Positions 8,520-18,231 of a stretch of 64,000 nucleotides of DNA are shown piece by piece. This DNA is from Anaerosporobacter mobilis DSM 15930 (lineage in GTDB: Bacteria > Bacillota > Clostridia > Lachnospirales > Lachnospiraceae): the NCBI RefSeq assembly GCF_900142955.1, contig NZ_FRCP01000009.1, positions 1 to 64,000 on the forward strand, given 5' to 3'. The translations under genes and the position numbers were made by a program. Under the pieces are notes generated by a model. The model was not told where the DNA came from and made no database searches. It saw only the letters and a program-made list of their open reading frames with translations. The first letter of the stretch is position 1, and the number at the start of each line of letters is the position of its first letter.

Positions 8520-9818
8520 TTATTTTTTAATAATGGTTATATTGTTAAATGAAATATATGGTATACTGCTTTCACCATCTTGCCAAACTTCTGACGAAAT
8601 TTCATGTATATTATTTAGCATATCAAGTAAATTACATGATATCATCGTATCTGTTAAAGCATATGTTTTCTTTCCGTTTTCGATAGCGAACCCACTTTGT
8701 ACTACACCATTTATTTCATAGCTTTCGTTTGGGTCATCACCAGAAAAACCATACAATAATATACCTTTGGGAATTTCAGTTATAATCTCATTTAGTTTTT
8801 TTGAGCCTGGCGTAATACTTATTCCTTTTCCTTCGTTATGTATTTGTGTTATGCCTGTTTTTCGGGAGCCATATAGGCTTACCATAAAATTTTTTAAAAC
8901 ACCTTTTTCAATGTATGTACAATCTCTATTAATAAATCCTGACCAAGAAACGTGAGCTCCCCCAAGGCAAAATTCTGGATTGGAATATATAGAAGATATT
9001 GTCAATTTTTCACTTGCTACCTTTTTTCCAAGGTTCTCTTTCCATCTACTTGTTTCCTGAATAAGGGGCTGATCACTTATTAACAAGCTACATATAAGTT
9101 GAAATATCTCATATACAACATCTGGAGTACATATAACTGTTCCAATAAACTTATCTGTTGCTGAATATGGTCGTATAGAATCTGTAGCGCTCTGTAGTAA
9201 TTCTCGGGCATTAAAGCATTCTATTATTGGTTTATCTAGCTTTTTAAATCTATAAGTAAATCCAAAACTACTAGAAACATCATCTTCATCTTTAGCATTA
9301 AATCCACTCCATACGTTATAATAGCCGTACTTTTCTACTAGATTTGCGCCGTTGGTATTTCTGTATATGTGCTCTTTTTCCGAATATAATATAGATCCTT
9401 CTGACAATATAACTTTTGGATATTGTGTATGAACATCGTCAATAAAATTCTTAAGTCTATTATACATTAAAATTTCATCCTTTTCTGCAGGAATAATTAA
9501 TAATATTGAAGAACACGTTTCAGAAATATCCTCCCCTGGTTCTACAATTGAATTCTCAACGGCCTGTATACACATCTTAATTGTTGTATTTATTTCTTCA
9601 ATATCGTTTGAATAAACACGTACTATACTTGCTTTATTATTTTTTATAGCTTTCATTTCTATATAAGTTAAAATATTTGAACTTAACGTTTCAATCTGAT
9701 TATCTGAGATACTTAGTTCATCCGTTTTTTCATGTTTTATATTACATTCAGCTTTTTCTGCTCCAGCTTTAACTAATTCTTTCAATATATATATTGCTAA
9801 ATTTTGACAAGAGTTCAT
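8520..9818 (-). CDS. tldE: TldE/PmbA-family protease subunit
   Basis: The 432-residue protein matches the TldE/PmbA half of the TldD/TldE heterodimer, with an N-terminal alpha/beta domain and a C-terminal barrel. Typical segments include CLGGAHVSWSGF and GFAIENGKKTYALTDTMI. TldE lacks the zinc site and pairs with TldD, which supplies it. The TldD/TldE complex removes leader segments from modified peptides, as shown for microcin B17. The gene starts 26 bases downstream of tldD on the same strand, so both are one operon. It faces away from the precursor peptide and maturase genes, consistent with a role in releasing the mature RiPP. Confidence 0.88.
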   Translation of the reverse strand: MNSCQNLAIYILKELVKAGAEKAECNIKHEKTDELSISDNQIETLSSNILTYIEMKAIKNNKASIVRVYSNDIEEINTTIKMCIQAVENSIVEPGEDISETCSSILLIIPAEKDEILMYNRLKNFIDDVHTQYPKVILSEGSILYSEKEHIYRNTNGANLVEKYGYYNVWSGFNAKDEDDVSSSFGFTYRFKKLDKPIIECFNARELLQSATDSIRPYSATDKFIGTVICTPDVVYEIFQLICSLLISDQPLIQETSRWKENLGKKVASEKLTISSIYSNPEFCLGGAHVSWSGFINRDCTYIEKGVLKNFMVSLYGSRKTGITQIHNEGKGISITPGSKKLNEIITEIPKGILLYGFSGDDPNESYEINGVVQSGFAIENGKKTYALTDTMISCNLLDMLNNIHEISSEVWQDGESSIPYISFNNITIIKK

Positions 9819-9844
9819 AATTTTCTCCTTTACGTTTATCGTAG

Positions 9845-11209
9845 CTATTTACCTCCAACTTGCATCATACATTTAATTGCAGGACCACCCATAGAAACAG
9901 GAATCCATTGGTTTTTACCACAGTAACCAGCACCGCTCCAACTAATTTTATTTCCTACCATTGTTACTGTACTTAATACATCAAATGCTTTACCGGATAT
10001 CGTTGTATCTCTTATAGGGCGACTAAGCTTACCATTTTTTATTTCATACCCCATATTGACACCGAACATAAATTCACTATTTAAATCTGCTTGTCCATTG
10101 GTTGGCATCATAAAATAATATCCGTCGTCAACAGAAGCTATCATTTCTTCAATAGTATTTTCTCCTGGTAGAAGTAGAGTATTCCTCATTCTCACTAATG
10201 GTATATCGCTATATTCACTAGCTCTAGCATTTCCTTTTGGGGTTCCGTTATATTCAACTGCTAATTTTCTATTGTAGAGAAAATCTTTCATAACCCCGTT
10301 TGAAATAATGGTTACATCTTCAGCCTTAGTACCTTCATCGTCTACATAAATTGGTACTGGCAGTGTTTCTCCATTATAAGTATTAGCTAGATCAACTAAT
10401 GTTATTAGTTCACTTGTACATAATTTATCCCGCATTGTGTATGCTATTGAATTTGCTTGAAAGCTATCTGATTCAACTGCATGTCCTATTGCTTCATGCA
10501 TAAGAATGCCTGCAAGATCAGGAGATAATATAACTTGTTTAAATCCACCTTCAGCTAATCCACCCTCTTTTTTTTGCATGAGAGATTCATAAGTCTGATC
10601 TACAAGGCTATATAGTTTTTCTTTATCTTCGAATTGTTCATCAATCATTCCGAATTCACCAAGATGATTCTCATATGTAACTGGAAGTCCAGTTTTATCA
10701 TTTGTTGTCATTGATAGATGAAATACAGCTCTTGGTCGAAATGTATGGCTTTTTACGTTAGCTGTTAATAACTTCTTTTCTGTAGATTCGTTTGTTATAA
10801 TTATTGTACGGCTTTTTAAATTAGGATAATTGTTAATTATATAAGCATCTATTTCTTTAGCAATATCAATAATATATCTCTGGTCTATTCTTTTTATTTC
10901 ATAATATAATGGAATATTCAAATTGACCTGTTTTGGTAAAGTTATACTACGTCCGATTTTTGAATCTAATAGCGCTGCATTTTCTTGTGCAGCTTTTACT
11001 ACACGACATATAGTATTATGATCTGTATCAGATGAACTAGCAAATCCATGCACACCATTTCTAAATATTTTAACACTAATTCCTTGATTTTTTTCACTAC
11101 TATTTTGTGTCATACCTCCATTCAAAATAGATACTGATTGATTACAATTACAATGCCATCTTATATCCATATTATCTTGAAGCATTGAACTATACTTTAA
11201 AATATCCAA
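9845..11209 (-). CDS. tldD: TldD-family zinc metalloprotease
   Basis: The 454-residue protein has the TldD zinc motif HEAIGH at residues 238-243 followed by AVESD, plus the usual YVDDEGT and GNARASEYS-like segments. TldD supplies the active metal site of the TldD/TldE protease that degrades unfolded peptides and trims modified precursors. The ATG is supported by a ribosome-binding site on the minus strand (AAAAGGAGATG just upstream). Its promoter should lie in the AT-rich 11.2-11.48 kb interval, which it shares with the divergent precursor gene. A dedicated pair next to a radical SAM maturase implies a RiPP-processing job here rather than general proteolysis. Confidence 0.9.
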   Translation of the reverse strand: MDILKYSSMLQDNMDIRWHCNCNQSVSILNGGMTQNSSEKNQGISVKIFRNGVHGFASSSDTDHNTICRVVKAAQENAALLDSKIGRSITLPKQVNLNIPLYYEIKRIDQRYIIDIAKEIDAYIINNYPNLKSRTIIITNESTEKKLLTANVKSHTFRPRAVFHLSMTTNDKTGLPVTYENHLGEFGMIDEQFEDKEKLYSLVDQTYESLMQKKEGGLAEGGFKQVILSPDLAGILMHEAIGHAVESDSFQANSIAYTMRDKLCTSELITLVDLANTYNGETLPVPIYVDDEGTKAEDVTIISNGVMKDFLYNRKLAVEYNGTPKGNARASEYSDIPLVRMRNTLLLPGENTIEEMIASVDDGYYFMMPTNGQADLNSEFMFGVNMGYEIKNGKLSRPIRDTTISGKAFDVLSTVTMVGNKISWSGAGYCGKNQWIPVSMGGPAIKCMMQVGGK

Positions 11210-11487
11210 TATTTCATCTCCTTTTAATAATTTTTTGTAGGTTTTATATCTGTATAAAATTATTTATTGCCAAATTAATATATATTTCTTAATAGTTTTA
11301 GTTTATTAAATTATGTTTCCTATATTATGGACGATATTACATATTATACCACTTTCACAATAAAATTCACTATTTTTTATATTTTATTCTTAACTCTAAA
11401 TATATATTAAAAAAATAATACTTTATTTGATAAAAATGACATATTATTAATAATAATGTAATAATTAGAAAAAAAGAAAAATTTTAC

Positions 11488-11516
11488 TTGAAAAAAAAGG
11501 TTGATAGAGTTATAAT
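11488..11516 (+). promoter_or_regulatory. Promoter of the RiPP precursor gene
   Basis: TTGAAA at 11488-11493 and TATAAT at 11511-11516 are separated by exactly 17 bases, a near-consensus sigma-A promoter. Transcription would start around 11523, about 26 bases before the precursor ATG. The flanks are very AT-rich. Confidence 0.8.
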
Positions 11517-11548
11517 ATGTAAGAAATAACAAGAAAGGAGGTATTAAT

Positions 11549-11638
11549 ATGCAAATTATAGCTAAAACAAGCAAAAAGAAAACTGCAGTTAGAAGTAATT
11601 GTGGTGTACATGCTAATGGAAGTCATACTCCAAATTAA
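11549..11638 (+). CDS. RiPP precursor peptide, 29 residues
   Basis: An AAAGGAGG site at 11534-11541 precedes an ATG that encodes a 29-residue peptide. The N-terminal half (MQIIAKTSKKKTAVRSN) is basic and leader-like. The C-terminal half (CGVHANGSHTPN) has a single Cys, two His, Gly, Ser and Thr. A peptide this short with a strong promoter, directly before a radical SAM/SPASM maturase and two exporters, and divergent from TldD/TldE, is very likely a RiPP precursor. From memory it resembles small clostridial peptides found beside SPASM maturases (Clo7bot-like), but with fewer cysteines; this was not checked. With one Cys, a Cys-to-alpha-carbon thioether or another side-chain bond are both possible. 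Confidence 0.8.
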   Translation: MQIIAKTSKKKTAVRSNCGVHANGSHTPN

Positions 11639-11676
11639 TTGTGGTTAATTTATTAGATTAGCATATTGTTAAAAAA

Positions 11677-11712
11677 TAAAAGACACCAAGTATTAATACT
11701 TGGTGTCTTTTG
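11677..11712 (+). terminator. Terminator/attenuator between precursor and maturase
   Basis: A perfect 28-base palindrome (AGACACCAAGTATT with its complement, 11681-11708) is followed by TTTT and preceded by AAAA. It is a strong, bidirectional intrinsic terminator placed 40 bases after the precursor stop and 220 bases before the maturase, so most transcripts should stop after the precursor. Confidence 0.85.
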
Positions 11713-11932
11713 GAATGTATTAAGCTAATAAATAATTTTATTAAGTTTTAAATTTCTTTAAAGGTTCTTTGTTTAAATATTTACTACTGAAGTAATAGTG
11801 TAATGTAGATTACTATTATATTACAAGATGCATAATAAATAATAATTACAAGTGAATTCAAAATTAATAATTAACTAATTAATAATGAAGCAGAGTGAAA
11901 TTTTGCTTGCTTAAAGAAAGGAATATATATTT

Positions 11933-13126
11933 ATGATTTTTAATTTTACTTTAGATGATATAAATTATTTTTTTAATAGCGAAACTTTAAAGTTGTTTCA
12001 AGATTTTATACCAGGTGATGTAGAAAATAATGAGAAAACTCTATTTATAAATGAATTTAATAAATTACATAAGGTGACATTAATTATATCAAATACTTGT
12101 AATGGTAAATGTATTTATTGCTACGAAAAAGGTGGGAATTTTGGGCGAAAAAATACATTAATGAATAGAGATGATGCAGATAAAATTATAGATTATATAC
12201 TAAGAAATTTTAAAAGTATAGGTAATGTGAATTTTTTTGGTGGAGAACCTACGTTAAATTTTGATTTAATTAAGTATATTGTAAACAGATTAGATGGTAA
12301 TATAGACGTAGATGTATTTTCTATTGTTACTAATGGAACCCTTATTGATGATTATATGATTACTTTTTTTGATAAATATCACTTTAAGATAACAATTAGT
12401 CTAGATGGCCCAGATTATATCCATGATAAATTGAGATTAAACTGTTCTTATAATAATATAATGAAGATTATTAATAAAATACGTATTACTTCAATAGGTG
12501 ATTTACTAGAACTTAATTGTACTTATACAAAATATCATCAAGAGCATATAACATATAATGAACTAAATAATTTCTTCCAAAATTTAGGGATAAAATATTA
12601 TATATCAGATGTCGTAACAGAAATAGATTGGCTAAAATTGGATAGTGATAATAGTCTTGATTTAACTATTTCAGAAAAAAATATAGATTCTACATTTGAA
12701 AAAATATACAAAAATTCTATTAATAGGAATTTAAGTACATATGCATGTGCAGTAATTGATGTACTTATAGAACCAATTTATTTTGATAAATTTTGCTATG
12801 ATATTGAAAAAGAATTTAATGCTTTTTTTGATTATAATGGAAATAAGGTGCCATGTTCAAGATTTATTGATAAAAATTTAGCGAATGATTATATTGATGT
12901 AATAAACTCAAAGAACAATGATACTTGCCTTAATTGTTGGGCAAGAGGGTTATGTAAAGATTGTACTGCCGATTATGTACTTAAAATGAAAAAAGAACCT
13001 TATCTAGATAAAAATTGTTTTAAAATGAAATTATATGAATATGCACTCATAAAGTTAGTATCTATTTATAAAGATACTCCAGAAAAGTTTCAGATAATTA
13101 TAGATAATTATTTATCAAATTTTTAG
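11933..13126 (+). CDS. Radical SAM/SPASM peptide maturase
   Basis: The radical SAM cluster motif is Cys56-x3-Cys60-x2-Cys63 (CNGKCIYC). It is followed by NFFGGEPTLNF, the GGE SAM-binding motif, at about residues 97-107. A cysteine-rich C-terminal region (CYDIEKE, VPCSRF, CLNCWARGLCKDC) fits a SPASM domain holding auxiliary iron-sulfur clusters. These enzymes install carbon-sulfur or carbon-carbon bonds in ribosomal peptides. Length 397 is normal. The N-terminal 50 residues may be a peptide-recognition region but do not show a clear RRE fold by eye. It lies between the precursor gene and two exporters, and its presumed substrate is the 29-residue peptide at 11549. Confidence 0.9.
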   Translation: MIFNFTLDDINYFFNSETLKLFQDFIPGDVENNEKTLFINEFNKLHKVTLIISNTCNGKCIYCYEKGGNFGRKNTLMNRDDADKIIDYILRNFKSIGNVNFFGGEPTLNFDLIKYIVNRLDGNIDVDVFSIVTNGTLIDDYMITFFDKYHFKITISLDGPDYIHDKLRLNCSYNNIMKIINKIRITSIGDLLELNCTYTKYHQEHITYNELNNFFQNLGIKYYISDVVTEIDWLKLDSDNSLDLTISEKNIDSTFEKIYKNSINRNLSTYACAVIDVLIEPIYFDKFCYDIEKEFNAFFDYNGNKVPCSRFIDKNLANDYIDVINSKNNDTCLNCWARGLCKDCTADYVLKMKKEPYLDKNCFKMKLYEYALIKLVSIYKDTPEKFQIIIDNYLSNF

Positions 13127-13153
13127 CAAATAATAAAGAAAGGATTTACTAAA

Positions 13154-14950
13154 ATGACCTTAAAAGATAAGCAATATGATATTAAAGATATTCTTAAAAT
13201 TCCTTTCCAATATAGTCCGTTCTATTCTTTTTTAATAATAATTTTAAAAGTAATAGGTGGTATTGTACCAACTATAAGTATGCTAGCAACTGCAGGTTTT
13301 ATTAATGCAACGATAAATAAATTACAAAAAAATAATGATACTTATATATCTATTGTAATTCCATTAGTATGTATAGTTATTTGCGCTATTTATTCATGGT
13401 GTTCAACACAGTTAATTGAGCTTGCAGAAGCAAAGCTTGAAAATAATTTGCGTAAAACCTTTAGGGTTTTTATAGTAGAAAGAATAGCTTCTCTTAAATA
13501 TAACTATATTGAAAATGCTGAAAGTTGTAATTTAATATCAAGAGTAATTAAGGAGCCTGAGACCCAATGTCAAAAAGGTTTTAGTAAATTTTTTGACTTG
13601 GTTTATCTTATTTTGAAAATTCTAGGCATCTTAATCATTTTATTTACTCAAATATGGTGGGCTGCTATAATAATTTTTTTAATAGCTATTCCTGTATTTA
13701 AAATAGCAATTAAAGGTGGAGAAGTTAATTATGCTGCTTATCGGGAAGCACAGAAATATAATCGAAAAGCTAACTATTATTCAGAAGTATTAACGGGTAG
13801 AGATGCAGTTAGTGAACGTGCGCTCTTTAATTATAGTGATAAGGTTAATGAATATTGGTATAGTCAATTCGATCAATCTAGAAAACTAATGCGTAAAGCA
13901 AATATTAATTGGGCAAGACAGGCAGGATTGGGTGGTTTTGCCACTTCATTACTTACAGCAAGTATTGTAATATTACTTATTTTCCCTGTTAAAAGTGGTG
14001 TTTTAACAATTGGGTTATTTATATCTATTATTAATAATGTAGTATCATTAATACCTGATTTATCATGGGAATTACCAGAGTGTGCTGAAGTACTTGCGCA
14101 GAATTTGGAATATATGAAAGACTTAAGTGCATTTATAAATTTAGATAATAATAGTGAATATCTTGATTTACCGGATAAAAATCCTATTTGTATTGAAACT
14201 GTTGAATTTAAGAAAGTTTCTTTCCGGTATCCTGATTCAAAACAATTTATTTTAAATAATTTATGTATAAAGATAGAAAAAGGAAAACATTATGCATTCG
14301 TAGGAATTAATGGAGCTGGTAAATCTACAATTATAAAGTTATTATTGGGTCTATATGAAGATTTTGATGGCGAGATTTTAATTAATGGGATATCGATTAA
14401 AAATTATACTCAAAGTCAACTTAAGTCTATGTTTTCTGTTGTATTTCAGGATTATGCTAAATATGCTGTTACTTTAAAAGATAATATTTTATTAGGAAAT
14501 ATACAAGAAAATTCAATCTCTGAAATATTAAATATAATGAATATAATTGATTTAAATAATGTTGTTAATAATCTTCCAAATGGAATTGATAGTTATCTTG
14601 GAAAAATACATCATAATTCCGTTGATATATCAGGTGGTCAATGGCAGCGAGTTGCTATGGCTAGAGCAATGATGAGTTGTGCTACTATAAGAATTTTGGA
14701 TGAACCAACAGCATCTCTTGATCCAATTAGCGAAAGCAAACTTTATGAAAAATTTGAGGAAATTAGTAAAGGACAAACTACCATTTTTATTAGTCATCGT
14801 CTTGGGTCTACTAAATTAGCAGATATCATTTATGTGATAGAAAATGGTTCTGTGATAGAAAAAGGAAACTACTATGATTTAATGAAGAATAATGGAACTT
14901 ATTCACGGATGTTTGAAAGTCAAAGGAGTTGGTACGAAAATGAAAAGTAA
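13154..14950 (+). CDS. ABC exporter, fused membrane and ATPase domains (1)
   Basis: The 598-residue protein has six predicted membrane helices in residues 1-320 and an ATPase domain after about 345, with Walker A GINGAGKST, signature SGGQWQR and Walker B LDEPTASLD. It has no N-terminal C39 peptidase, so leader removal must be done by another protein, consistent with TldD/TldE in the locus. It starts 27 bases after the maturase with an AAAGGA site and overlaps the next exporter gene by 11 bases. The two half-transporters probably form a heterodimer that exports the mature peptide and gives self-immunity. Confidence 0.92.
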   Translation: MTLKDKQYDIKDILKIPFQYSPFYSFLIIILKVIGGIVPTISMLATAGFINATINKLQKNNDTYISIVIPLVCIVICAIYSWCSTQLIELAEAKLENNLRKTFRVFIVERIASLKYNYIENAESCNLISRVIKEPETQCQKGFSKFFDLVYLILKILGILIILFTQIWWAAIIIFLIAIPVFKIAIKGGEVNYAAYREAQKYNRKANYYSEVLTGRDAVSERALFNYSDKVNEYWYSQFDQSRKLMRKANINWARQAGLGGFATSLLTASIVILLIFPVKSGVLTIGLFISIINNVVSLIPDLSWELPECAEVLAQNLEYMKDLSAFINLDNNSEYLDLPDKNPICIETVEFKKVSFRYPDSKQFILNNLCIKIEKGKHYAFVGINGAGKSTIIKLLLGLYEDFDGEILINGISIKNYTQSQLKSMFSVVFQDYAKYAVTLKDNILLGNIQENSISEILNIMNIIDLNNVVNNLPNGIDSYLGKIHHNSVDISGGQWQRVAMARAMMSCATIRILDEPTASLDPISESKLYEKFEEISKGQTTIFISHRLGSTKLADIIYVIENGSVIEKGNYYDLMKNNGTYSRMFESQRSWYENEK

Positions 14951-16721
14951 AAATCCTAAGTCTTTATTTAAAATGTTAATTAGTTTAATAATTAATACCT
15001 TCAAGGCATGCCCTATATATTTTACTTTCAAAAGTTTCATTGAACTTATGCTTGGTACGTTTTTAGCGCTAAATATTATAGCACTTCAATCACTATTTGA
15101 TGAAGTCTCAATTTCACTTACTGATGATAGGATGTATGGTAAACTTATTATAGATCTCATTTTTTTATTCATTTGTATTGAAGCCAATCCGTTTTTGAAT
15201 TGCATAAACACCATTATATATGGTGATTTTGAAAAGAAGGTAACATTAAAATTTGAATATTTATTTAACCAAAAATGTTCAAAAATTAATCCTATAGATT
15301 TTGAAAATACAAGTATACTTGATGAAATAGATAAAGCTAAAAAAGGTATAATTAATAGTGTTCGTTTGGTTACAAGTGTAATGGATGCTGTATTTATTTA
15401 TTTACCATATTTTGTGATAGTTGGCATCTATTTATATAATATCAAACCTAGTTTGATTATTATAATTTTGGTAATATTTTTGCCTTCATTAATAGCTCAA
15501 ATAGTTAAGGGAAAACTTTTCTATAATCTTGAGGATACAATTGCTCCTATTAGAAGAGAGTATAATTACTATGAACAATGTATAACAAGTCGCGAATATT
15601 TCAAAGAAACTAGAATACTTGGAGCATATCAATATTTTAACAAATTATACTCCAAGACACTAGTAATACTAAATCAAAAAAACTTTAAAGTAAAGAAAAA
15701 ATCTACATTTATGGAATTAAAACTTAAAGTTATTACTATAAGTGGTTATTTAATTACTCTTATATTACTTACTAATAATGTTCTTAATGGATCAATCACT
15801 ATAGGTACATTTGGTGCAGTATTAGCTTCATATCAACTTCTTACAAATATGATGAATGAATTTATAAGCATAACAATTGGAAAAGTAATGAAGGAAAGTG
15901 GTAGTGTGAGAAACTTTGTAATTTTTCTTGAACAGCCAGAAAAATCAGGAGATAAAATAACAATTGATTCAGCACCTGAAATTATAGTAGACCATGCTTC
16001 TTTCAATTATCCAAATAGAAATGAAGAGGCAATTTCTGATGTTTCCTTAGTGGTGCATTCAGGTGAAACCGTTGCTATTGTAGGTGAAAACGGTGCTGGA
16101 AAAAGTACATTTGTTAAATTAATTTCGGGGCTTTATTTGCCTAGCAAAGGGAAGGTATCTATTGGGGGATATGATACTAGCGAAATTGATACTTCACATT
16201 TATTTATGAATATTTCTAGTGTATTTCAAAACTATCAAAAATATAAAATATCCTTGGAAGATAATGTTGCTATTAGTGATACAGAAACAGTAATTGATGA
16301 AAATAGAGTAGAGTGTGCATTAAATATGGCAGATTTGAATATAACAAATGAAGTATTTTCTGATGGATATAAGACAATACTTTCAAAAGAATTTGATGGT
16401 ACTGATTTATCAGGTGGTCAATGGCAACGTATAGCAATTGCTAGAGGTTTGTATAAGAATCATAATATGATTTTATTAGATGAGCCAACAGCGGCCATTG
16501 ATCCTAATGAGGAAACAATAATCTACCAGAAATTTAAAGAAATCTCAAAAGGTAAAACTTCTTTTATTGTTACTCACAGATTAGGAGCTGCTAAAATAGC
16601 TGATAGAATTCTCGTATTTTCAGACGGCCAAATTTTACAAGATGGTACCCATAATGCTCTGATTAATACAGAGGGAAAATATAGGGATATGTTTTATGCT
16701 CAAAGTAAATGGTATAATTAA
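14940..16721 (+). CDS. ABC exporter, fused membrane and ATPase domains (2)
   Basis: The likely start is the ATG at 14940, which follows CAAAGGAG at 14921-14928, rather than the upstream ATG at 14892. The gene begins inside the last codons of the first exporter, showing translational coupling. The N-terminal membrane region spans about residues 1-310. The ATPase domain has GENGAGKST, SGGQWQR and LDEPTAAID. Both partners have complete ATPase motifs, so neither site is visibly degenerate. It is the last gene of the RiPP operon. Confidence 0.92.
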   Translation: MKSKNPKSLFKMLISLIINTFKACPIYFTFKSFIELMLGTFLALNIIALQSLFDEVSISLTDDRMYGKLIIDLIFLFICIEANPFLNCINTIIYGDFEKKVTLKFEYLFNQKCSKINPIDFENTSILDEIDKAKKGIINSVRLVTSVMDAVFIYLPYFVIVGIYLYNIKPSLIIIILVIFLPSLIAQIVKGKLFYNLEDTIAPIRREYNYYEQCITSREYFKETRILGAYQYFNKLYSKTLVILNQKNFKVKKKSTFMELKLKVITISGYLITLILLTNNVLNGSITIGTFGAVLASYQLLTNMMNEFISITIGKVMKESGSVRNFVIFLEQPEKSGDKITIDSAPEIIVDHASFNYPNRNEEAISDVSLVVHSGETVAIVGENGAGKSTFVKLISGLYLPSKGKVSIGGYDTSEIDTSHLFMNISSVFQNYQKYKISLEDNVAISDTETVIDENRVECALNMADLNITNEVFSDGYKTILSKEFDGTDLSGGQWQRIAIARGLYKNHNMILLDEPTAAIDPNEETIIYQKFKEISKGKTSFIVTHRLGAAKIADRILVFSDGQILQDGTHNALINTEGKYRDMFYAQSKWYN

Positions 16722-17080
16722 ATGAAGAACAATGTTATAGAAGCATATGTTAAAAGTGATATAATCAAAGATTTCAAAACTTATAATAATGGCAGATTTC
16801 TAAAGAGTTAGCAAAATGGAAATTTATTCATATTTCGTATGAAAATATACTAGTAGGTGCTCAGTCACATATTTAACTATCTTTATGTACACTCTTAACC
16901 TTGAAGTATATAAAGATTTCTTTGTCATATGCGCTAGTTGTATAACAAGAAAGTTACCTTAAAAATGATGGTTATCAAGGAAATAAAATACTAGTCTACA
17001 GACAATTCAATAAAATCTCCATCTCTCCTATAATAACCTTGAAACTACTATATTAAATATTCAAGGAAGGAGAGAAGTCT
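16722..17080. other. Gap after the RiPP operon
   Basis: An ATG directly at the exporter stop opens a 29-codon frame (MKNNVIEAYVKSDIIKDFKT and onward, 16722-16811) that then breaks up. Nearby frames carry short protein-like pieces without continuity. This may be a decayed gene or an intergenic spacer. No supported gene, RNA or terminator is seen. Confidence 0.35.
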
Positions 17081-17524
17081 ATGGAGCAAATCATTTCTGA
17101 TGCACAATCCCTGCTTCAGTTTGTCGAACAAACTGACTTGCTGATGCAGATGGATTCAGTGCAAGCAAATCTATTATTATCAGAATTACAATCCAGTAAA
17201 AAACAATTAAGTGAAGAAGACAGTAAGCTCTATGTCAAGGAATCAAGTGATAGTGTAAGAACATGTATTACGATTGATGAACTGATTGATATTGCTTGTG
17301 AATCAAATTACGAGAAATTAGTCGGCACTAGACAAAAGAATAAACGTTCATTTGGACTAGATCAGTATCTGTCTACGTCAAGAGATTTATTGCAGTTGCA
17401 GCAACAAGAAGTAATCCTACATTCACTGTTTAAACAGACGATTTATGGTAAGAACATGATGCAGGTTGTTAATCAGTATCTAACACGAATGCAACAGAAT
17501 ATGAGTAAGCGTCAGGCTAGGTGA
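17081..17524 (+). CDS. Hypothetical mobilization-region protein, 147 residues
   Basis: A helical, glutamine-rich protein with a good AAGGAGAG site before its ATG. No motif is recognised. Its stop overlaps the start region of the MobC-like gene, and the three genes 17081-18231 share strand and spacing, so it is probably an accessory protein of the same mobilization module. The Gln- and Leu-rich C-terminal helices (residues 100-145) suggest coiled-coil dimerisation. Confidence 0.5.
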   Translation: MEQIISDAQSLLQFVEQTDLLMQMDSVQANLLLSELQSSKKQLSEEDSKLYVKESSDSVRTCITIDELIDIACESNYEKLVGTRQKNKRSFGLDQYLSTSRDLLQLQQQEVILHSLFKQTIYGKNMMQVVNQYLTRMQQNMSKRQAR

Positions 17525-17529
17525 TTTGC

Positions 17530-17877
17530 ATGGCGGCTAAGAAGTATCGAAAAGAGATTCGTTTATCGGAACGAGACAAGAATCTTTTGTTAGATGGAGC
17601 AACTGTCTATGCCAATGGTAGATCGATAGATGAAAGTGAATATCTCCGTTATCTTATTGGTAATGGGCATTTGCTCTTGGATCAAAAGAAACCATTTATG
17701 GTTCAGAATTTAGATATGCGCCAGTTAATCAATGAAGTTAATAAGATTGGTGTTTCGATTAATCAAATTTCGAAGAATAACAATAGTGGTAATTACCAGG
17801 AGATGGATAAAGAGAAGTTGGATTATTACATGAAGAAAATCATGGAGTTACTTACTACAATAAATCGATGTAGATAG
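17530..17877 (+). CDS. mobC: MobC-like relaxosome accessory protein
   Basis: The protein starts most sensibly at the ATG at 17530 (MAAKKYRKEIRLSERD). It has the layout of MobC relaxosome proteins: a basic ribbon-helix-helix start, RSIDESEYLRYLI, and a C-terminal helix with LDMRQLINEVNKIGVSINQIS. MobC helps the relaxase open the transfer origin. It is followed 18 bases later by the relaxase gene, which is truncated, so the module no longer works on its own. Confidence 0.75.
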   Translation: MAAKKYRKEIRLSERDKNLLLDGATVYANGRSIDESEYLRYLIGNGHLLLDQKKPFMVQNLDMRQLINEVNKIGVSINQISKNNNSGNYQEMDKEKLDYYMKKIMELLTTINRCR

Positions 17878-17895
17878 GGAAGTGGTAACAGAAAG

Positions 17896-18231
17896 ATGGC
17901 AGTAAGTAAGATCTTTTATTTAAGTGAGAATAGAGGAAAAGGAAATGGACACCAGTATCTGTATAGCTCTATTAAGTACATACTTAACGCAATTAAAACA
18001 GAGGGGAAATACGTTTCTGCTATAAATTGCTTACCAAATCTAGAGATGTCTTATCAACAGATGATAGACACTAAGAAAGCGTATGAAAAACTAGATGGCA
18101 GACAAGGGTATCACCTGATCATATCATTCCCAAAAGATTTTGAGGACAAAGAACTAGGATTTGAAATCATTAGGGAATTTGTTGGGGAGTATTTGTGTGC
18201 CGAATATAACAGAAAATGGAGCAGGCATTGA
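17896..18231 (+). pseudogene. MobA/VirD2-type relaxase, N-terminal fragment
   Basis: The first 103 residues match MobA/VirD2-family relaxases: MAVSKI start, NCLPNLEMSYQQMIDTKK, then RQGYHLIISF and FEIIREFVGEYL. The catalytic tyrosine-side N-terminal region is present. Normal relaxases continue with the HDNTxHIHGHI histidine triad; here the protein instead stops after EYNRKWSRH at 18231. The junction, near 18205, abuts a membrane-protein gene in another frame, so the relaxase was cut by a deletion or insertion. It cannot nick DNA in this form. Confidence 0.75.
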
